Under the pieces are notes generated by a model, which was given only the letters and a program-made list of their open reading frames with translations, had not been told where the DNA came from and did no database searches. Position numbers and translations under genes: made by a program. Shown here piece after piece: positions 17,360 through 27,065 of a stretch of DNA of 64,000 nucleotides; position 1 is the first letter of the stretch, and every line of letters starts with the position of its first letter. Location: assembly GCF_002909235.1 (NCBI RefSeq), contig NZ_PHQQ01000023.1, positions 41,798-105,797 on the forward strand, written 5' to 3'. Source of the DNA: Arenibacter catalasegens (lineage in GTDB: Bacteria > Bacteroidota > Bacteroidia > Flavobacteriales > Flavobacteriaceae).

Positions 17360-17472
17360 TTTTAAACTATTATGGTTAACTTTTCCCAATGTTGTAAATG
17401 GCATAGGGAGTAGTTAGTTATTATAAATACCCGTTATTCTTTGGTAGGGTACGGATTTTAAAATTACTTAAT

Positions 17473-18447
17473 TTATCCCAATGCTTCCCAAATGGCACTT
17501 TCAAAGAGTTCTGAAAGGGAAATACCTGCTATTTTTGCTTGCTGGGGTAAAATACTTTCTGTGGTAAGTCCCGGCGTTGTATTCATTTCCAACATAAAAG
17601 GTTCATCATCCACAAATATGAATTCACTTCTTGAAAAACCTTTCATTTTAAGTACTTCATAGGCCTTTTTTGCCATTTTGGTAACTTTTTCCTCCTGAGA
17701 GTTACTTATCCTTGCAGGTGTAATTTCTTGTGACTTTCCTTCATATTTAGCTTCGTAATCAAAAAAATCATTCTCCGAAACTATTTCAGTTATGGGTAGT
17801 ACTTTGGTCTGTCCTTGGAATTTGATCACTCCTACGGAGACTTCGGTTCCATTTAAAAAAGATTCTATAAGTATTTCATTGTCTTCAAGAAATGCATTAT
17901 CAATGGCCTTTAGCAATTCTTCTTTCTTATAGACTTTGGAAATACCAAAACTACTACCAGCCTTATTGGCCTTTACAAAACAAGGCAAGCCAACTTTTTC
18001 TATAATTGCATCCTCGTTAACAGGGTCGCCTAAATTCATATAATAGGAAGGTGCGGATTTAATACCGTAGGGCTTTAAAACGCTTAGAAGGTCTCGCTTG
18101 TTGAAGGTCAAAGCTGCTTGGTAATAATCGCAGGCAGTTTGTGGAATTCCGATTATTTGGAAATAGGCCTGCATTAAACCATCTTCTCCAGGTGATCCAT
18201 GTATAGCGTTAAATATACAGTCAAATTTTAAGGTTTCGTTGTCGAGGGTTACCGTAAAATCATGCCTGTTAACATTGTATTCTTTATGGTCGTGGGCTTT
18301 ATAGATCCATTTGTCTTTAAAAATGTGGATTTTGAAGGCATTAAATTTTTCCTTGTCCAAATAATCATAAACTACCCCTCCGCTTATTAAAGAGATTTTA
18401 TACTCGCTGGAGTAGCCACCCATTATAATTGCAATATTTTTTTTCAT
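17473..18447 (-). CDS. ddl: D-alanine--D-alanine ligase
   Basis: 324 residues. N-terminal GGYSSEYKISL loop, NAIHGSPGEDG, ATP-grasp motifs VGLPCFVKANKAGSSFGI and FMLEMNTTPGLT near the C terminus (Mg binding). The enzyme makes the D-Ala-D-Ala dipeptide of peptidoglycan. It is divergent from the PASTA-domain gene, another cell-wall related gene. Confidence 0.96.
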   Translation of the reverse strand: MKKNIAIIMGGYSSEYKISLISGGVVYDYLDKEKFNAFKIHIFKDKWIYKAHDHKEYNVNRHDFTVTLDNETLKFDCIFNAIHGSPGEDGLMQAYFQIIGIPQTACDYYQAALTFNKRDLLSVLKPYGIKSAPSYYMNLGDPVNEDAIIEKVGLPCFVKANKAGSSFGISKVYKKEELLKAIDNAFLEDNEILIESFLNGTEVSVGVIKFQGQTKVLPITEIVSENDFFDYEAKYEGKSQEITPARISNSQEEKVTKMAKKAYEVLKMKGFSRSEFIFVDDEPFMLEMNTTPGLTTESILPQQAKIAGISLSELFESAIWEALG

Positions 18448-18622
18448 GCCTTAAATCTAATTTTTAATACTCAAATTTTCGATGGTCAAAGTAGATTATT
18501 GGTAATTAGGCAAGTTGAAAGAATAGCCTCAAGTATAAGGCTTGGTTCTTAAGGTAATCTGCCATTAAAAATCAATAATCAAATATCATTCATTCAAAGT
18601 AAAGAAAAAGCGTCCGGTTTTC

Positions 18623-18630
18623 TATCTTTG
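18623..18630 (+). promoter_or_regulatory. Candidate -7 element of the PASTA-rluD operon
   Basis: TATCTTTG matches TAnnTTTG 19 bp before the PASTA gene. No good -33 TTG is present upstream. Confidence 0.4.
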
Positions 18631-18649
18631 CGACACAAGAAAATATACT

Positions 18650-19237
18650 ATGCGAAATTTTTTTAATTTTTTAAGGAGTAAATCTTTTCTGATTCAGCTA
18701 GTGTTAGCATTGGTGGTCTCCATATTATTGGTATTTGGTGCAATGAAGTGGCTTAAAAGCACTACCAATCACGGTAAGTTTGTTGAGGTCCCTGATTTAT
18801 CCAAATTATCGGTTTCGGAGATGAGATCGAAGATCGATCAATCCCAATTGCGATATGAGGTCCTGGATTCGGCCAATTACAATCCGTCCTATCCAAGGTT
18901 TTCTATCATAGATCAGACGCCACGTGCAGGCAGTAAGGTTAAGGAGAACAGAAAAATATATATTACTGTAAATCCATCTGGATATAAAAAAGTTACCATC
19001 CCCAATATTATCCAGGTCACCCAGAGGAACGCCAGTTCTATGCTCAAAGCTGTTGGATTGGAAGTGGAACGTGTTACCTATGTGGATGAATTGGGAAAGG
19101 ATATGGTATACAATATTAAATATAAAGGAAAATATATTGTCCCTGGAGACAAACTGCCTAAAACTTCGAAAATCGAGTTGGTTTGTGGCAATGGTAATAT
19201 TACCGCAAGAGCAGAAGTTAAGGCCGAGTCCGAATAA
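18650..19237 (+). CDS. PASTA-domain membrane protein
   Basis: 195 residues. One membrane segment at about 14-32, then two clear PASTA domains: about 44-110 (FVEVPDLSKLSVSEMRSKI to RKIYITVNPSG) and about 112-185 (VTIPNIIQVTQRNASSML to SKIELVCGNG). PASTA domains bind peptidoglycan or beta-lactam-like groups; here there is no kinase or transpeptidase domain. Divergent from ddl and 2 bp before the pseudouridine synthase. Confidence 0.9.
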   Translation: MRNFFNFLRSKSFLIQLVLALVVSILLVFGAMKWLKSTTNHGKFVEVPDLSKLSVSEMRSKIDQSQLRYEVLDSANYNPSYPRFSIIDQTPRAGSKVKENRKIYITVNPSGYKKVTIPNIIQVTQRNASSMLKAVGLEVERVTYVDELGKDMVYNIKYKGKYIVPGDKLPKTSKIELVCGNGNITARAEVKAESE

Positions 19238-19239
19238 GT

Positions 19240-20271
19240 ATGGAAGCACAGGAGGAGTTTGAATTAAATGAGGAGGAACTTTTTGAGCATCATAGCTTTA
19301 TAGCTTCCAAAGGGCAAGACCCTTTAAGAATAGATAAGTTTTTAATGAACTTCATTGAAAACGCCACACGTAATAAAATTCAACAGTCGGCAAGAGATGG
19401 CAATGTCTGGGTAAATGGATTGGTAGTTAAGCAAAATTACAAGGTTAAGGCTGGGGATCACATACGGGTCATGTTTGCGCATCCTCCACATGAAAATTTA
19501 TTGATACCCGAAAACATACCCTTAGATATTGTTTATGAGGATGATGTTCTTTTGGTGGTGAATAAACAGGCGGGAATGGTCGTGCATCCTGGACATGGAA
19601 ACTATTCAGGAACCTTGATCAATGCTTTGATCTATCACTTTGAGAATTTACCAAAGAACAGTGATGAACGCCCTGGCCTAGTGCATAGAATAGATAAAGA
19701 CACTTCAGGTCTATTGGTAGTGGCCAAAACGGAAGCTGCTATGACCCATCTGGCGAAGCAGTTTTTTGATAAATCCAGTGAACGTGAGTATCTAGCCCTA
19801 GTCTGGGGGAATGTGGAGGAGGATAATGGTACCATAGAGGGCCATATAGGTAGGAATCCTAAAAACAGATTGCAAATGCATGTTTTTCCTGAAGGTGATC
19901 AAGGTAAGGAGGCGATTACCCACTTCAAGGTCTTGGAGCGATATGGATATGTAACCTTGCTTGCCTGTACTTTGGAAACGGGTAGAACACATCAAATTAG
20001 GGTGCATTTAAGACATATTGGTCATACACTTTTTAATGATGAGCGCTATGGCGGTGAAAGAATATTAAAGGGAACCACTTTTACAAAATACAAGCAATTT
20101 GTAGATAACGCCTTTAAAATTTTACCTAGACAGGCCCTTCATGCAAAAACCTTGGGATTTGTTCACCCTGTTACCGGCAAGTTTATGAGATTCGATTCTG
20201 AAATTCCAGAGGACATGGCCAACTGCATTGAAAAATGGAGACATTATGCCAAACATAGTCAGGCAGAATAG
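19240..20271 (+). CDS. RluD-family 23S rRNA pseudouridine synthase
   Basis: 343 residues. N-terminal S4 RNA-binding domain (LRIDKFLMNFIENATRNKIQ), then the synthase domain with the catalytic Asp in HRIDKDTSGLLVVAKT and the RTHQIRVHLRHIGH motif. It turns uridines in 23S rRNA into pseudouridine; RluD subfamily likely, exact target sites unproven. It starts 2 bp after the PASTA gene, so they share a transcript. Confidence 0.93.
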   Translation: MEAQEEFELNEEELFEHHSFIASKGQDPLRIDKFLMNFIENATRNKIQQSARDGNVWVNGLVVKQNYKVKAGDHIRVMFAHPPHENLLIPENIPLDIVYEDDVLLVVNKQAGMVVHPGHGNYSGTLINALIYHFENLPKNSDERPGLVHRIDKDTSGLLVVAKTEAAMTHLAKQFFDKSSEREYLALVWGNVEEDNGTIEGHIGRNPKNRLQMHVFPEGDQGKEAITHFKVLERYGYVTLLACTLETGRTHQIRVHLRHIGHTLFNDERYGGERILKGTTFTKYKQFVDNAFKILPRQALHAKTLGFVHPVTGKFMRFDSEIPEDMANCIEKWRHYAKHSQAE

Positions 20272-20368
20272 GTTTCATTTATACCAATATTGAAAACAAG
20301 ATATTAAAGGGTTAGGTAATTCAATATTCAGCTATTATTTTTGACCTGATCGTTAATGTTATCCAAGC

Positions 20369-21130
20369 ATGAAAATAGTAATATCACCCGCAAAATCTCT
20401 GGATTTTGAAAGTAAATTGCCCACTAGTGAGTTTTCGCAGCCCAATTTTCTCAGGGAGGCAGAACAATTGAATAAGGTTTTGGCCAAAAAAAACCCAAAG
20501 GCTTTGTCAAAATTAATGGGGATTTCGGCCAATCTGGCAGAATTAAATTGGGAAAGGAACCAGCAGTTTTCAGTGCCTTTTACTGAGGAAAATGCCAGAC
20601 CTGCAATATATGCGTTTAACGGTGATGTTTATCAAGGACTTGATGCTTATACCATTGCGACTAAAAAATTACAGAGCCTTCAAAATAATCTTAGAATACT
20701 ATCAGGTTTGTATGGTGTTTTAAAACCTTTAGATCTTATGCAGCCCTATCGCTTGGAAATGGGAACCCAATTAAAAATAGGCCGCAAAAAGAATTTATAC
20801 GAATATTGGAAAAAACCGATTACAGATTATTTAAATTTAGAATTAGAGGATAATGAGTTGTTTCTGAATCTGGCGAGTAATGAATACTTTAGTTCCGTGG
20901 ATGAGAAACATCTAAAAGTGCCTGTAATTACACCAATATTTAAGGATTGGAAGAATGATCATTTAAAGATTATCAGTTTTTTCGCAAAAAAAGCCAGGGG
21001 AGCTATGGTAAGGTATATTTTGGATACAGATGCTAAAACTTTAGAGGATGTTAAAGGGTTTGATCTAGACGGATATATGTTTAGTAAGGAACATACTTTA
21101 AAGGAAAATCAGCCTGTTTTTATACGATAG
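20369..21130 (+). CDS. yaaA: Peroxide stress protein YaaA
   Basis: 253 residues, usual length for the YaaA/DUF328 family. Start [13 protein letters not shown] is diagnostic, followed by [38 protein letters not shown] and [13 protein letters not shown]. In E. coli YaaA lowers free iron during peroxide stress; the fold binds DNA. Separate transcription unit by spacing. Confidence 0.93.
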   Translation: MKIVISPAKSLDFESKLPTSEFSQPNFLREAEQLNKVLAKKNPKALSKLMGISANLAELNWERNQQFSVPFTEENARPAIYAFNGDVYQGLDAYTIATKKLQSLQNNLRILSGLYGVLKPLDLMQPYRLEMGTQLKIGRKKNLYEYWKKPITDYLNLELEDNELFLNLASNEYFSSVDEKHLKVPVITPIFKDWKNDHLKIISFFAKKARGAMVRYILDTDAKTLEDVKGFDLDGYMFSKEHTLKENQPVFIR

Positions 21131-21190
21131 AATATTTTTCAAAAAAAAGCGTTATTTTCTAATAAGTCCTACTACTTAATTGAGATTAAA

Positions 21191-21553
21191 ATGAAACGAT
21201 TCGCTTTTTTGTTTTTGGTTGTTATTTTTATTACTGCTTGTTCCGATCGGGATGATAACCTCGATGGGGTGAATATCAGAATAAAAAATGAAAGCAGTGT
21301 TACGTATGATCTGGTGCAAGTGGGCAGTGCGGAAATGCTACACGAGCTTATTGGTCCTGACGAATATTCTGGGTATTTGAAATATGAAACGGCCTATGAA
21401 TATGCTTACATAAATATAACTGTAGGCGAAGAGAATTACGTCTCGCAGCCTATTGATTTTGTTGGTGAGACACCTTTGGAAAATGGGTTCTACACCTATG
21501 GACTAAGTATCTCCGAGGAGGGGGATATTATTTTAAATTTTATAGTTGATTAG
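21191..21553 (+). CDS. Small lipoprotein of unknown function
   Basis: 120 residues. Signal peptide MKRFAFLFLVVIFITAC with lipobox ITAC, lipidated Cys at residue 17; then an acidic mature part (SDRDDNLDG) and a mostly beta pattern of about 90 residues. I do not recognise the family. Probably an envelope lipoprotein; lies 60 bp after yaaA with no clear terminator between. Confidence 0.75.
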   Translation: MKRFAFLFLVVIFITACSDRDDNLDGVNIRIKNESSVTYDLVQVGSAEMLHELIGPDEYSGYLKYETAYEYAYINITVGEENYVSQPIDFVGETPLENGFYTYGLSISEEGDIILNFIVD

Positions 21554-21573
21554 CTAGAATTTTAGGGTGTCCC

Positions 21574-21702
21574 TTATTTTTTTTTGTTAGGATTTATCTT
21601 TTCTTCTATAGTGGGTCTTTTTTTAATTTTTCTTTTACGTCTAGTACCCCAAGTACCATTAACAATTTTGCCTCTTTTCGATTTTTTATCTCCTTTTCCC
21701 AT
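21574..21702 (-). CDS. 30S ribosomal protein bTHX
   Basis: A 42-residue, very basic protein too short for common ORF cut-offs. It opens MGKGDKKSKRGKIVNGTWG, close to the bTHX family pattern, and continues with RRKRKIKKRP. bTHX sits in a cavity at the head of the 30S subunit and stabilises rRNA there. ATG at 21702, stop TAA at 21574-21576. Convergent with the lipoprotein gene, 20 bp apart. Confidence 0.85.
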   Translation of the reverse strand: MGKGDKKSKRGKIVNGTWGTRRKRKIKKRPTIEEKINPNKKK

Positions 21703-21828
21703 TTGTTTTTATATTTTATCTTTTTAAAGTTAGCACATAAATAATTCATTATCAAGTTTCGAATAAACTACTTTTCACCCCTAATTTTGATTTGTAACAA
21801 ATTTCTTGAAAGATATACTTTTAACGTA

Positions 21829-21859
21829 TTGGCGACCTAGCCCTAATAAGCTAAATTTG
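21829..21859 (+). promoter_or_regulatory. Candidate promoter of pyruvate carboxylase
   Basis: TTG at 21829-21831 and TAAATTTG at 21852-21859 are 20 bp apart, fitting the Bacteroidota sigma factor consensus. The start codon follows 48 bp later. Confidence 0.5.
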
Positions 21860-21907
21860 TATAATTATAAAATTATGTTAAATTGAGCAATTCTAAAACG
21901 TTAAAGA

Positions 21908-24900
21908 TTGAAAATAAAAAAGGTATTAGTCGCAAATAGGGGAGAGATTGCCATACGTATTTTTAGGGCATGTGTAGAAATAGGACTTAAAACAGTAGGG
22001 GTGTATACCTACGAAGACCGTTATTCCCTGCATCGTTACAAAGCAGATGAAAGTTACCAGATAGGAGAGGATAATGAACCTTTAAAACCTTATCTGGACA
22101 TGGACGCCTTGATTAGAATTGCTAAGGAGAATAATGTGGACGCCATTCACCCGGGATATGGATTCTTGTCCGAAAATGCCAAATTTGCTCAAAAATGTGA
22201 GGATAACGGAATTATTTTCGTAGGTCCCAAGGTGTCGGTTTTAAAAGCTTTGGGGGACAAGATTACCGCCAAGGACGTTGCTGTGGCTAATAAAATACCG
22301 ATCATTAGAAGTAGTGATAAGGATTTGACAGATATTGATATTGCACTTTCAGAGGCTGCGGAGATCGGTTATCCTTTAATGCTCAAAGCCGCTTCGGGAG
22401 GTGGAGGAAGGGGTATGCGCGTTATCAGGACTGAGGATGAGCTTATAAAAGGTTTTCCGGAGGCACGAAGGGAATCCCTGAATGCTTTTGGCGATGATAC
22501 GGTTTTCCTGGAGAAATTTGTAGAAAATCCCAAACATATAGAAATCCAGATCGTTGCTGATACACATGGTAATATTGTGCATTTATATGAACGGGATTGT
22601 TCCGTGCAAAGACGCTATCAAAAAGTAATTGAATTTGCTCCTTCCATTGGCCTGCCACAGGAAACAAAGGATAATCTTTACAAATATGCCATTGATATAT
22701 GCCGTGCAGTTGACTATAATAATATTGGAACGGTCGAATTCTTGGTGGATGATGATGGCAGTATCTATTTTATAGAAGTAAACCCAAGGATTCAGGTAGA
22801 GCACACGGTAACCGAAATGATTACCAATATTGACTTGGTCAAGGCCCAGCTATTCATTGCTGGAGGATATAAGCTTTCTGATAAGCAGATTAAAATCCAA
22901 GATCAAGACGCTATAGTTATTACAGGATACGCACTACAATGTAGAATAACTACCGAGGATCCGGGGAATGATTTTAAACCAGATTATGGGGTTGTCACCA
23001 CCTATAGAAGTGCCTCAGGTTTAGGTATTCGGTTAGATGCGGGTAGTATCTATCAAGGTGTAGCTATATCCCCCTTTTTCGATTCCATGTTGGTCAAGGT
23101 ATCTGCAATTAGTAGAACATTGGACGGGTCTTGTAGAAAAATGCGTAGGGCATTGGCGGAATTCCGTATTCGTGGTGTAAAGACCAATATGGCTTTCTTG
23201 GACAACATCTTAAAACACCCAACTTTTAGGGAAGGTAAGGTGACCGTGAATTTTATTAAGAACGAACCCGAACTGTTTAAGTTTGTGGAACCTAGGAACC
23301 GGGCCAATAAATTGGTCGATTTTTTGGGGGAAACTATTGTAAACGGTAATCCAGATGTAAAAAAATTGGATAGGGACCATATTTTTTCCAAGCCAAAAGT
23401 CCCTTCTTTTGATAAGTCCGAGGTTTATCCCAAAGGAACCAAGGACCTTCTTACCGAATTAGGACCGGAGAAATTTGCCCAGTGGTTGAAGGCGGAAAAA
23501 AAGGTCCACTTTACTGATACTACCATGCGAGATGCCCATCAGAGTTTGTTGGCGACACGTATGAGGACAATAGATATGTTGAAAGTAGCCGAAGGTTATG
23601 CCAAGAACCATCCTGAAATTTTTAGTATGGAAGTTTGGGGAGGGGCTACCTTTGATGTTTGCCTTAGATTTTTACAAGAAAACCCATGGGAACGGTTGGA
23701 GTTGTTGCGGAAAGCGATGCCCAATATATTGCTACAAATGTTGATCAGAGGTTCCAATGGGGTGGGTTACACAGCCTATCCGGATAATTTGATAGAGCGA
23801 TTTGTTGAGGAATCCTATAAATCTGGAGTAGATGTATTTAGAGTTTTTGATTCTCTCAACTGGATGAAATCTATGGGGCCTTGTATAGAGTACGTTCGTA
23901 CCAAAACAGGAGGATTGGCCGAAGGGTCCATTTGTTATACCGGTGATATTTTAGATCCTTCCAAAACTAAGTACGATTTAAAATATTATGTGCAATTGGC
24001 AAAGGACATAGAAAATGCAGGGGCACATATATTGGGTGTAAAGGATATGGCTGGATTATTAAAGCCTTACGCTGCCTACGAATTGATTTCCGCTTTGAAA
24101 TCTGAAATAAATATCCCTATACATTTACATACTCACGATACTTCATCCACGCAAGCAGCCATGTATCTAAAGGCCATTGAAGCCGGGGTAGATGTGGTAG
24201 ATGTTGCCTTGGGTGGATTGTCTGGGCTTACTTCCCAGCCTAATTTTAATTCGGTGGTAGAGATGTTGCGTTTTAATGAACGCGAGAATAACTTAAATAC
24301 CGATAAATTGGCTGAATATTCCAATTATTGGGAAACGGTCAGAAATTATTATTACACTTTTGAGTCAGGATTAAAGTCAGGTACCGGTGAGGTATACCAA
24401 CATGAAATTCCGGGCGGACAATATTCCAATCTAAAAGGACAGGCAATAGCGCTGGGATTGGAAGATAAATTTCCAGAGGTCACCAAAATGTACGGTGAGG
24501 TAAATAAACTATTCGGTGATATTGTAAAAGTAACCCCTAGCTCCAAAGTGGTTGGGGACATGGCGCAATATATGATCAGCAATGGGCTTACGGTAGAAGA
24601 TGTTCTGCAAAGAGGGGAAACTATTTCTTTTCCTCAGTCTGTAATAGGTTTCTTTAAAGGAGATTTGGGACAGCCGGTCGGAGGTTTTCCGGCAATGTTG
24701 CAGAAAATCGTTTTAAAGGATGAAAAACCATTTACAGATAGGCCAAATGCCCATTTGGAACCTATAGATTTCGATAAGGAATTCAATGCATTCAAAAGAA
24801 AGTTCAGTTTAGGAATGGGGCGTGAATTGCTTATTACCGATTTCTTATCCTATAAATTATATCCAAAAGTTTTCACAGATGCCTATAATCATCATGTGAA

Positions 24901-25360
24901 GTATGGTAATGTTATGAATATCCCTACCAAGAATTTCTTTTATGGAATGGAAATAGGGGAGGAGATTATTGTGGAGTTGGACAGGGGAAAAAATATTCTT
25001 GTTTCACTAATGCTCAAAGGTGAGCCAGATGATGCTGGTAATGTTAGTATCTATTTTAAGTTAAACGGACAGTTGCGAAATGTAATCATTAAGGATAAAT
25101 CTGTTAAGGTAGATAAGATTGAGAATACTAAAGTAGACAGCTCTGACGCCAAGCAGATTGGGGCGCCATTGCAAGGCTTGTTGTCCAGTGTCCTTGTAAA
25201 GAAAAATCAGGAAGTAAAAAAGAACCAGCCCTTGTTTGTAATTGAGGCCATGAAAATGGAAACCACAGTTACGGCCACTGAAGAAGGTATTGTGGACAGA
25301 GTACTATTACAGGGTGGGTCCTTGGTGAATTCCGAGGATTTGGTGTTGGTGTTGAAATAA
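21908..25360 (+). CDS. pyc: Pyruvate carboxylase
   Basis: 1150 residues, a full-length single-chain enzyme. Biotin carboxylase domain first (KKVLVANRGEIAIRIFRA; ATP loop GGGGRGMR; EVNPRIQVEHTVTE), carboxyltransferase domain in the middle (FTDTTMRDAHQSLLATRMRT; HLHTHDTSSTQ), and biotin carrier domain at the end with the biotinylated Lys in EAMKMETT near residue 1115. It makes oxaloacetate from pyruvate, refilling the TCA cycle. The start codon is TTG; no upstream ATG gives a better N terminus. Confidence 0.97.
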   Translation: MKIKKVLVANRGEIAIRIFRACVEIGLKTVGVYTYEDRYSLHRYKADESYQIGEDNEPLKPYLDMDALIRIAKENNVDAIHPGYGFLSENAKFAQKCEDNGIIFVGPKVSVLKALGDKITAKDVAVANKIPIIRSSDKDLTDIDIALSEAAEIGYPLMLKAASGGGGRGMRVIRTEDELIKGFPEARRESLNAFGDDTVFLEKFVENPKHIEIQIVADTHGNIVHLYERDCSVQRRYQKVIEFAPSIGLPQETKDNLYKYAIDICRAVDYNNIGTVEFLVDDDGSIYFIEVNPRIQVEHTVTEMITNIDLVKAQLFIAGGYKLSDKQIKIQDQDAIVITGYALQCRITTEDPGNDFKPDYGVVTTYRSASGLGIRLDAGSIYQGVAISPFFDSMLVKVSAISRTLDGSCRKMRRALAEFRIRGVKTNMAFLDNILKHPTFREGKVTVNFIKNEPELFKFVEPRNRANKLVDFLGETIVNGNPDVKKLDRDHIFSKPKVPSFDKSEVYPKGTKDLLTELGPEKFAQWLKAEKKVHFTDTTMRDAHQSLLATRMRTIDMLKVAEGYAKNHPEIFSMEVWGGATFDVCLRFLQENPWERLELLRKAMPNILLQMLIRGSNGVGYTAYPDNLIERFVEESYKSGVDVFRVFDSLNWMKSMGPCIEYVRTKTGGLAEGSICYTGDILDPSKTKYDLKYYVQLAKDIENAGAHILGVKDMAGLLKPYAAYELISALKSEINIPIHLHTHDTSSTQAAMYLKAIEAGVDVVDVALGGLSGLTSQPNFNSVVEMLRFNERENNLNTDKLAEYSNYWETVRNYYYTFESGLKSGTGEVYQHEIPGGQYSNLKGQAIALGLEDKFPEVTKMYGEVNKLFGDIVKVTPSSKVVGDMAQYMISNGLTVEDVLQRGETISFPQSVIGFFKGDLGQPVGGFPAMLQKIVLKDEKPFTDRPNAHLEPIDFDKEFNAFKRKFSLGMGRELLITDFLSYKLYPKVFTDAYNHHVKYGNVMNIPTKNFFYGMEIGEEIIVELDRGKNILVSLMLKGEPDDAGNVSIYFKLNGQLRNVIIKDKSVKVDKIENTKVDSSDAKQIGAPLQGLLSSVLVKKNQEVKKNQPLFVIEAMKMETTVTATEEGIVDRVLLQGGSLVNSEDLVLVLK

Positions 25361-25387
25361 TAGGTAGGTTGACTTACCTTATGGGAT

Positions 25388-25439
25388 AGTTGCAGGGTTA
25401 ATCCGATTTTTTTTGGAAAACCCTGCAACTTTTATTTTA
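25388..25439 (+). terminator. Terminator after pyruvate carboxylase
   Basis: A perfect 12-bp stem (25388-25399 with 25419-25430, arms AGTTGCAGGGTT and AACCCTGCAACT), 19-base loop, then a T-rich tract. Lies 27 bp after the pyc stop. Confidence 0.85.
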
Positions 25440-25492
25440 GCCTTTTACCTTTATGGGCTCAAAAGCCCATACATATTCTTAAGCCCATCGTA

Positions 25493-26200
25493 ATGTTTTT
25501 TCACACCCATCCATATGAACCCTTTTTGTTTGAGGATGCCACAAAACTAATTGTAGGTACGCTTCCACCGCCAAGATTTACTATCGGCGAATTAAAGGAA
25601 GGGGATGTCAATTTCTGTTATGGTAGCCGCGATGGTCAATTATGGCCGATTTTAGATCGTATTTTTGAACTGAATTTGGATTTTGCAACTACGGAAAAAG
25701 CCATTCAGCAACGCATGGATTTTTTAAGAGAGCGAAAAATCGGTATTTGTGATATAGTGAAAAGTGCAGAACGTACCAAGATCGATGCCTCAGATCTAGG
25801 GATGGAGAATATTGTTTTAAGAGACCTGTTTGCCTATCTTCAACAGTCTTCCAAGGTGGAAACCCTTTTGTTTACTGGGGGCAATAGTAAAAATGGTCCG
25901 GAATACTTTTTTAGAAAATACTTAAAAGAACATGGTGCAACACTGGAATTGATTTCCAATGAGGTACCACGCATTCACCAATTTAGGCTACCTAGGATAA
26001 AGGAAGAAATTTCATTAAGCTCCTCCGAAAAGACCTCAATTTATAAAGAGAGAATTATAAAAACAGTGTCTTTGACTGCGCCTTCCGGTGCTGCCAATAG
26101 GGCTGTGGGAAGCTTGGAGGCTTATAAAGCAATGAAAAATAAAAACCCTGAATTCAATACGATCGATTTCAGGGTTTTGCAGTATCAAAAATTTTTCTAG
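25493..26200 (+). CDS. Uracil-DNA glycosylase-fold family protein
   Basis: 235 residues. The start region LIVGTLPPPR and the following YGSRDGQLWPILDRIF resemble the active-site loop of UDG-superfamily proteins related to DNA-deoxyinosine glycosylase; IGICDIVKS fits the next strand and VETLLFTGGNS the later one. It probably removes a damaged base from DNA, but the substrate and even activity are not established. The C-terminal LTAPSGAANRAVG is the expected late motif. Preceded by the pyc terminator, so an independent unit. Confidence 0.7.
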   Translation: MFFHTHPYEPFLFEDATKLIVGTLPPPRFTIGELKEGDVNFCYGSRDGQLWPILDRIFELNLDFATTEKAIQQRMDFLRERKIGICDIVKSAERTKIDASDLGMENIVLRDLFAYLQQSSKVETLLFTGGNSKNGPEYFFRKYLKEHGATLELISNEVPRIHQFRLPRIKEEISLSSSEKTSIYKERIIKTVSLTAPSGAANRAVGSLEAYKAMKNKNPEFNTIDFRVLQYQKFF

Positions 26201-26232
26201 AAGAAATCCACAAAACTTCATTAAGAGAAAAA

Positions 26233-26643
26233 CTATATTTTAATTTTTAGACTTAACGCAGGGTAGGTCTTTGTAGCAGCCAAATTTTCCCCGGATAAAT
26301 AAATTGGTTTATAGTCAAAGGTAATGGACATGGCTGTCCTCTTATTCTTTCCGGCACTGATAAAATAGGGAATACTGGCCCCATCGGCTATGACTCCTGC
26401 CAACATAAGAACACTGCCTATGCTCTCACCACTGTTGGATTGACTATCCCAGTAATCATAGTTGTTGTCAAATAAGGCTGCACCGCCAAAGACCATTGCC
26501 GTTCCACCTGCAAGTAATATCCAAGCGGTGGTTTTTTGTTTTTTGCTTTTCTGTAAAAAATAATCTTTGGAGAATTCTTTAGTCTGTCCTACTAAAATAG
26601 AACTGACAAGTAGTAATGCTAGAAGTAAGCGAATTGTTTTCAT
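26233..26643 (-). CDS. Small membrane/secreted protein of unknown function
   Basis: 136 residues. Signal peptide or membrane anchor at 1-19 (ending VSSILVGQ), then KSKKQKTTAWILLAGGTAMVFGGAALF and IGSVLMLAGVIADGASIPYFISAG, two likely membrane segments, and a short beta C terminus. I recognise it only as a flavobacterial hypothetical protein. It is convergent with the UDG-like gene. Confidence 0.7.
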   Translation of the reverse strand: MKTIRLLLALLLVSSILVGQTKEFSKDYFLQKSKKQKTTAWILLAGGTAMVFGGAALFDNNYDYWDSQSNSGESIGSVLMLAGVIADGASIPYFISAGKNKRTAMSITFDYKPIYLSGENLAATKTYPALSLKIKI

Positions 26644-26820
26644 GACATTTTTATTAATGACAATTTAATTATTCATCTTATTCAGGGGGCAACTACTTTT
26701 TTAAGGTATTTAAAGGGCTAAGAATTAGTGGTTTATTGTATTAAAGGTAGATGTTAAATTTGGATAAACAATCTGCTTTATGGTTAAATAAAATGGACGA
26801 TATATAAATAATTATAGACC

Positions 26821-26879
26821 GGCGGTATGCCTGTTTGTTTAGAATGTCATTCCTGCGCAGGCAGGAATCTGATACCGCC
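26821..26879. repeat. Nested inverted repeat holding the first palindrome
   Basis: GGCGGTAT at 26821-26828 is the reverse complement of ATACCGCC at 26872-26879; between them sits the 20-bp palindrome at 26849-26868. The whole could fold into a long hairpin with an inner one. Confidence 0.7.
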
Positions 26880-27063
26880 TGTAACGTGAAAAGTATTGCG
26901 GACAGTGTTTATGTCATTCCTGCGTAGGCAGGAATCTATTTTTAATGTTGCTGTTTTGAGTATTGTCCAAATAGCTTAAAATGTCAGCTATATTATTAAA
27001 GGTGCCTTTAATATGAAAGGATGGCGGATTGTTTTCAATGTCATTCCTGCGCAGGCAGGAATC
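26849..27063 (+). repeat. Direct repeat copy A, downstream of the GIY-YIG nuclease gene
   Basis: About 215 bp that recur with few changes at 27943-28158. Holds three copies of the palindrome ATTCCTGCGYAGGCAGGAAT (26849-26868, 26916-26935, 27043-27062). The last one ends 3 bp before the nuclease stop codon. The rest of the gene-free stretch 26644-26848 shows nothing recognisable. Confidence 0.9.
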
Positions 27064-27065
27064 TA

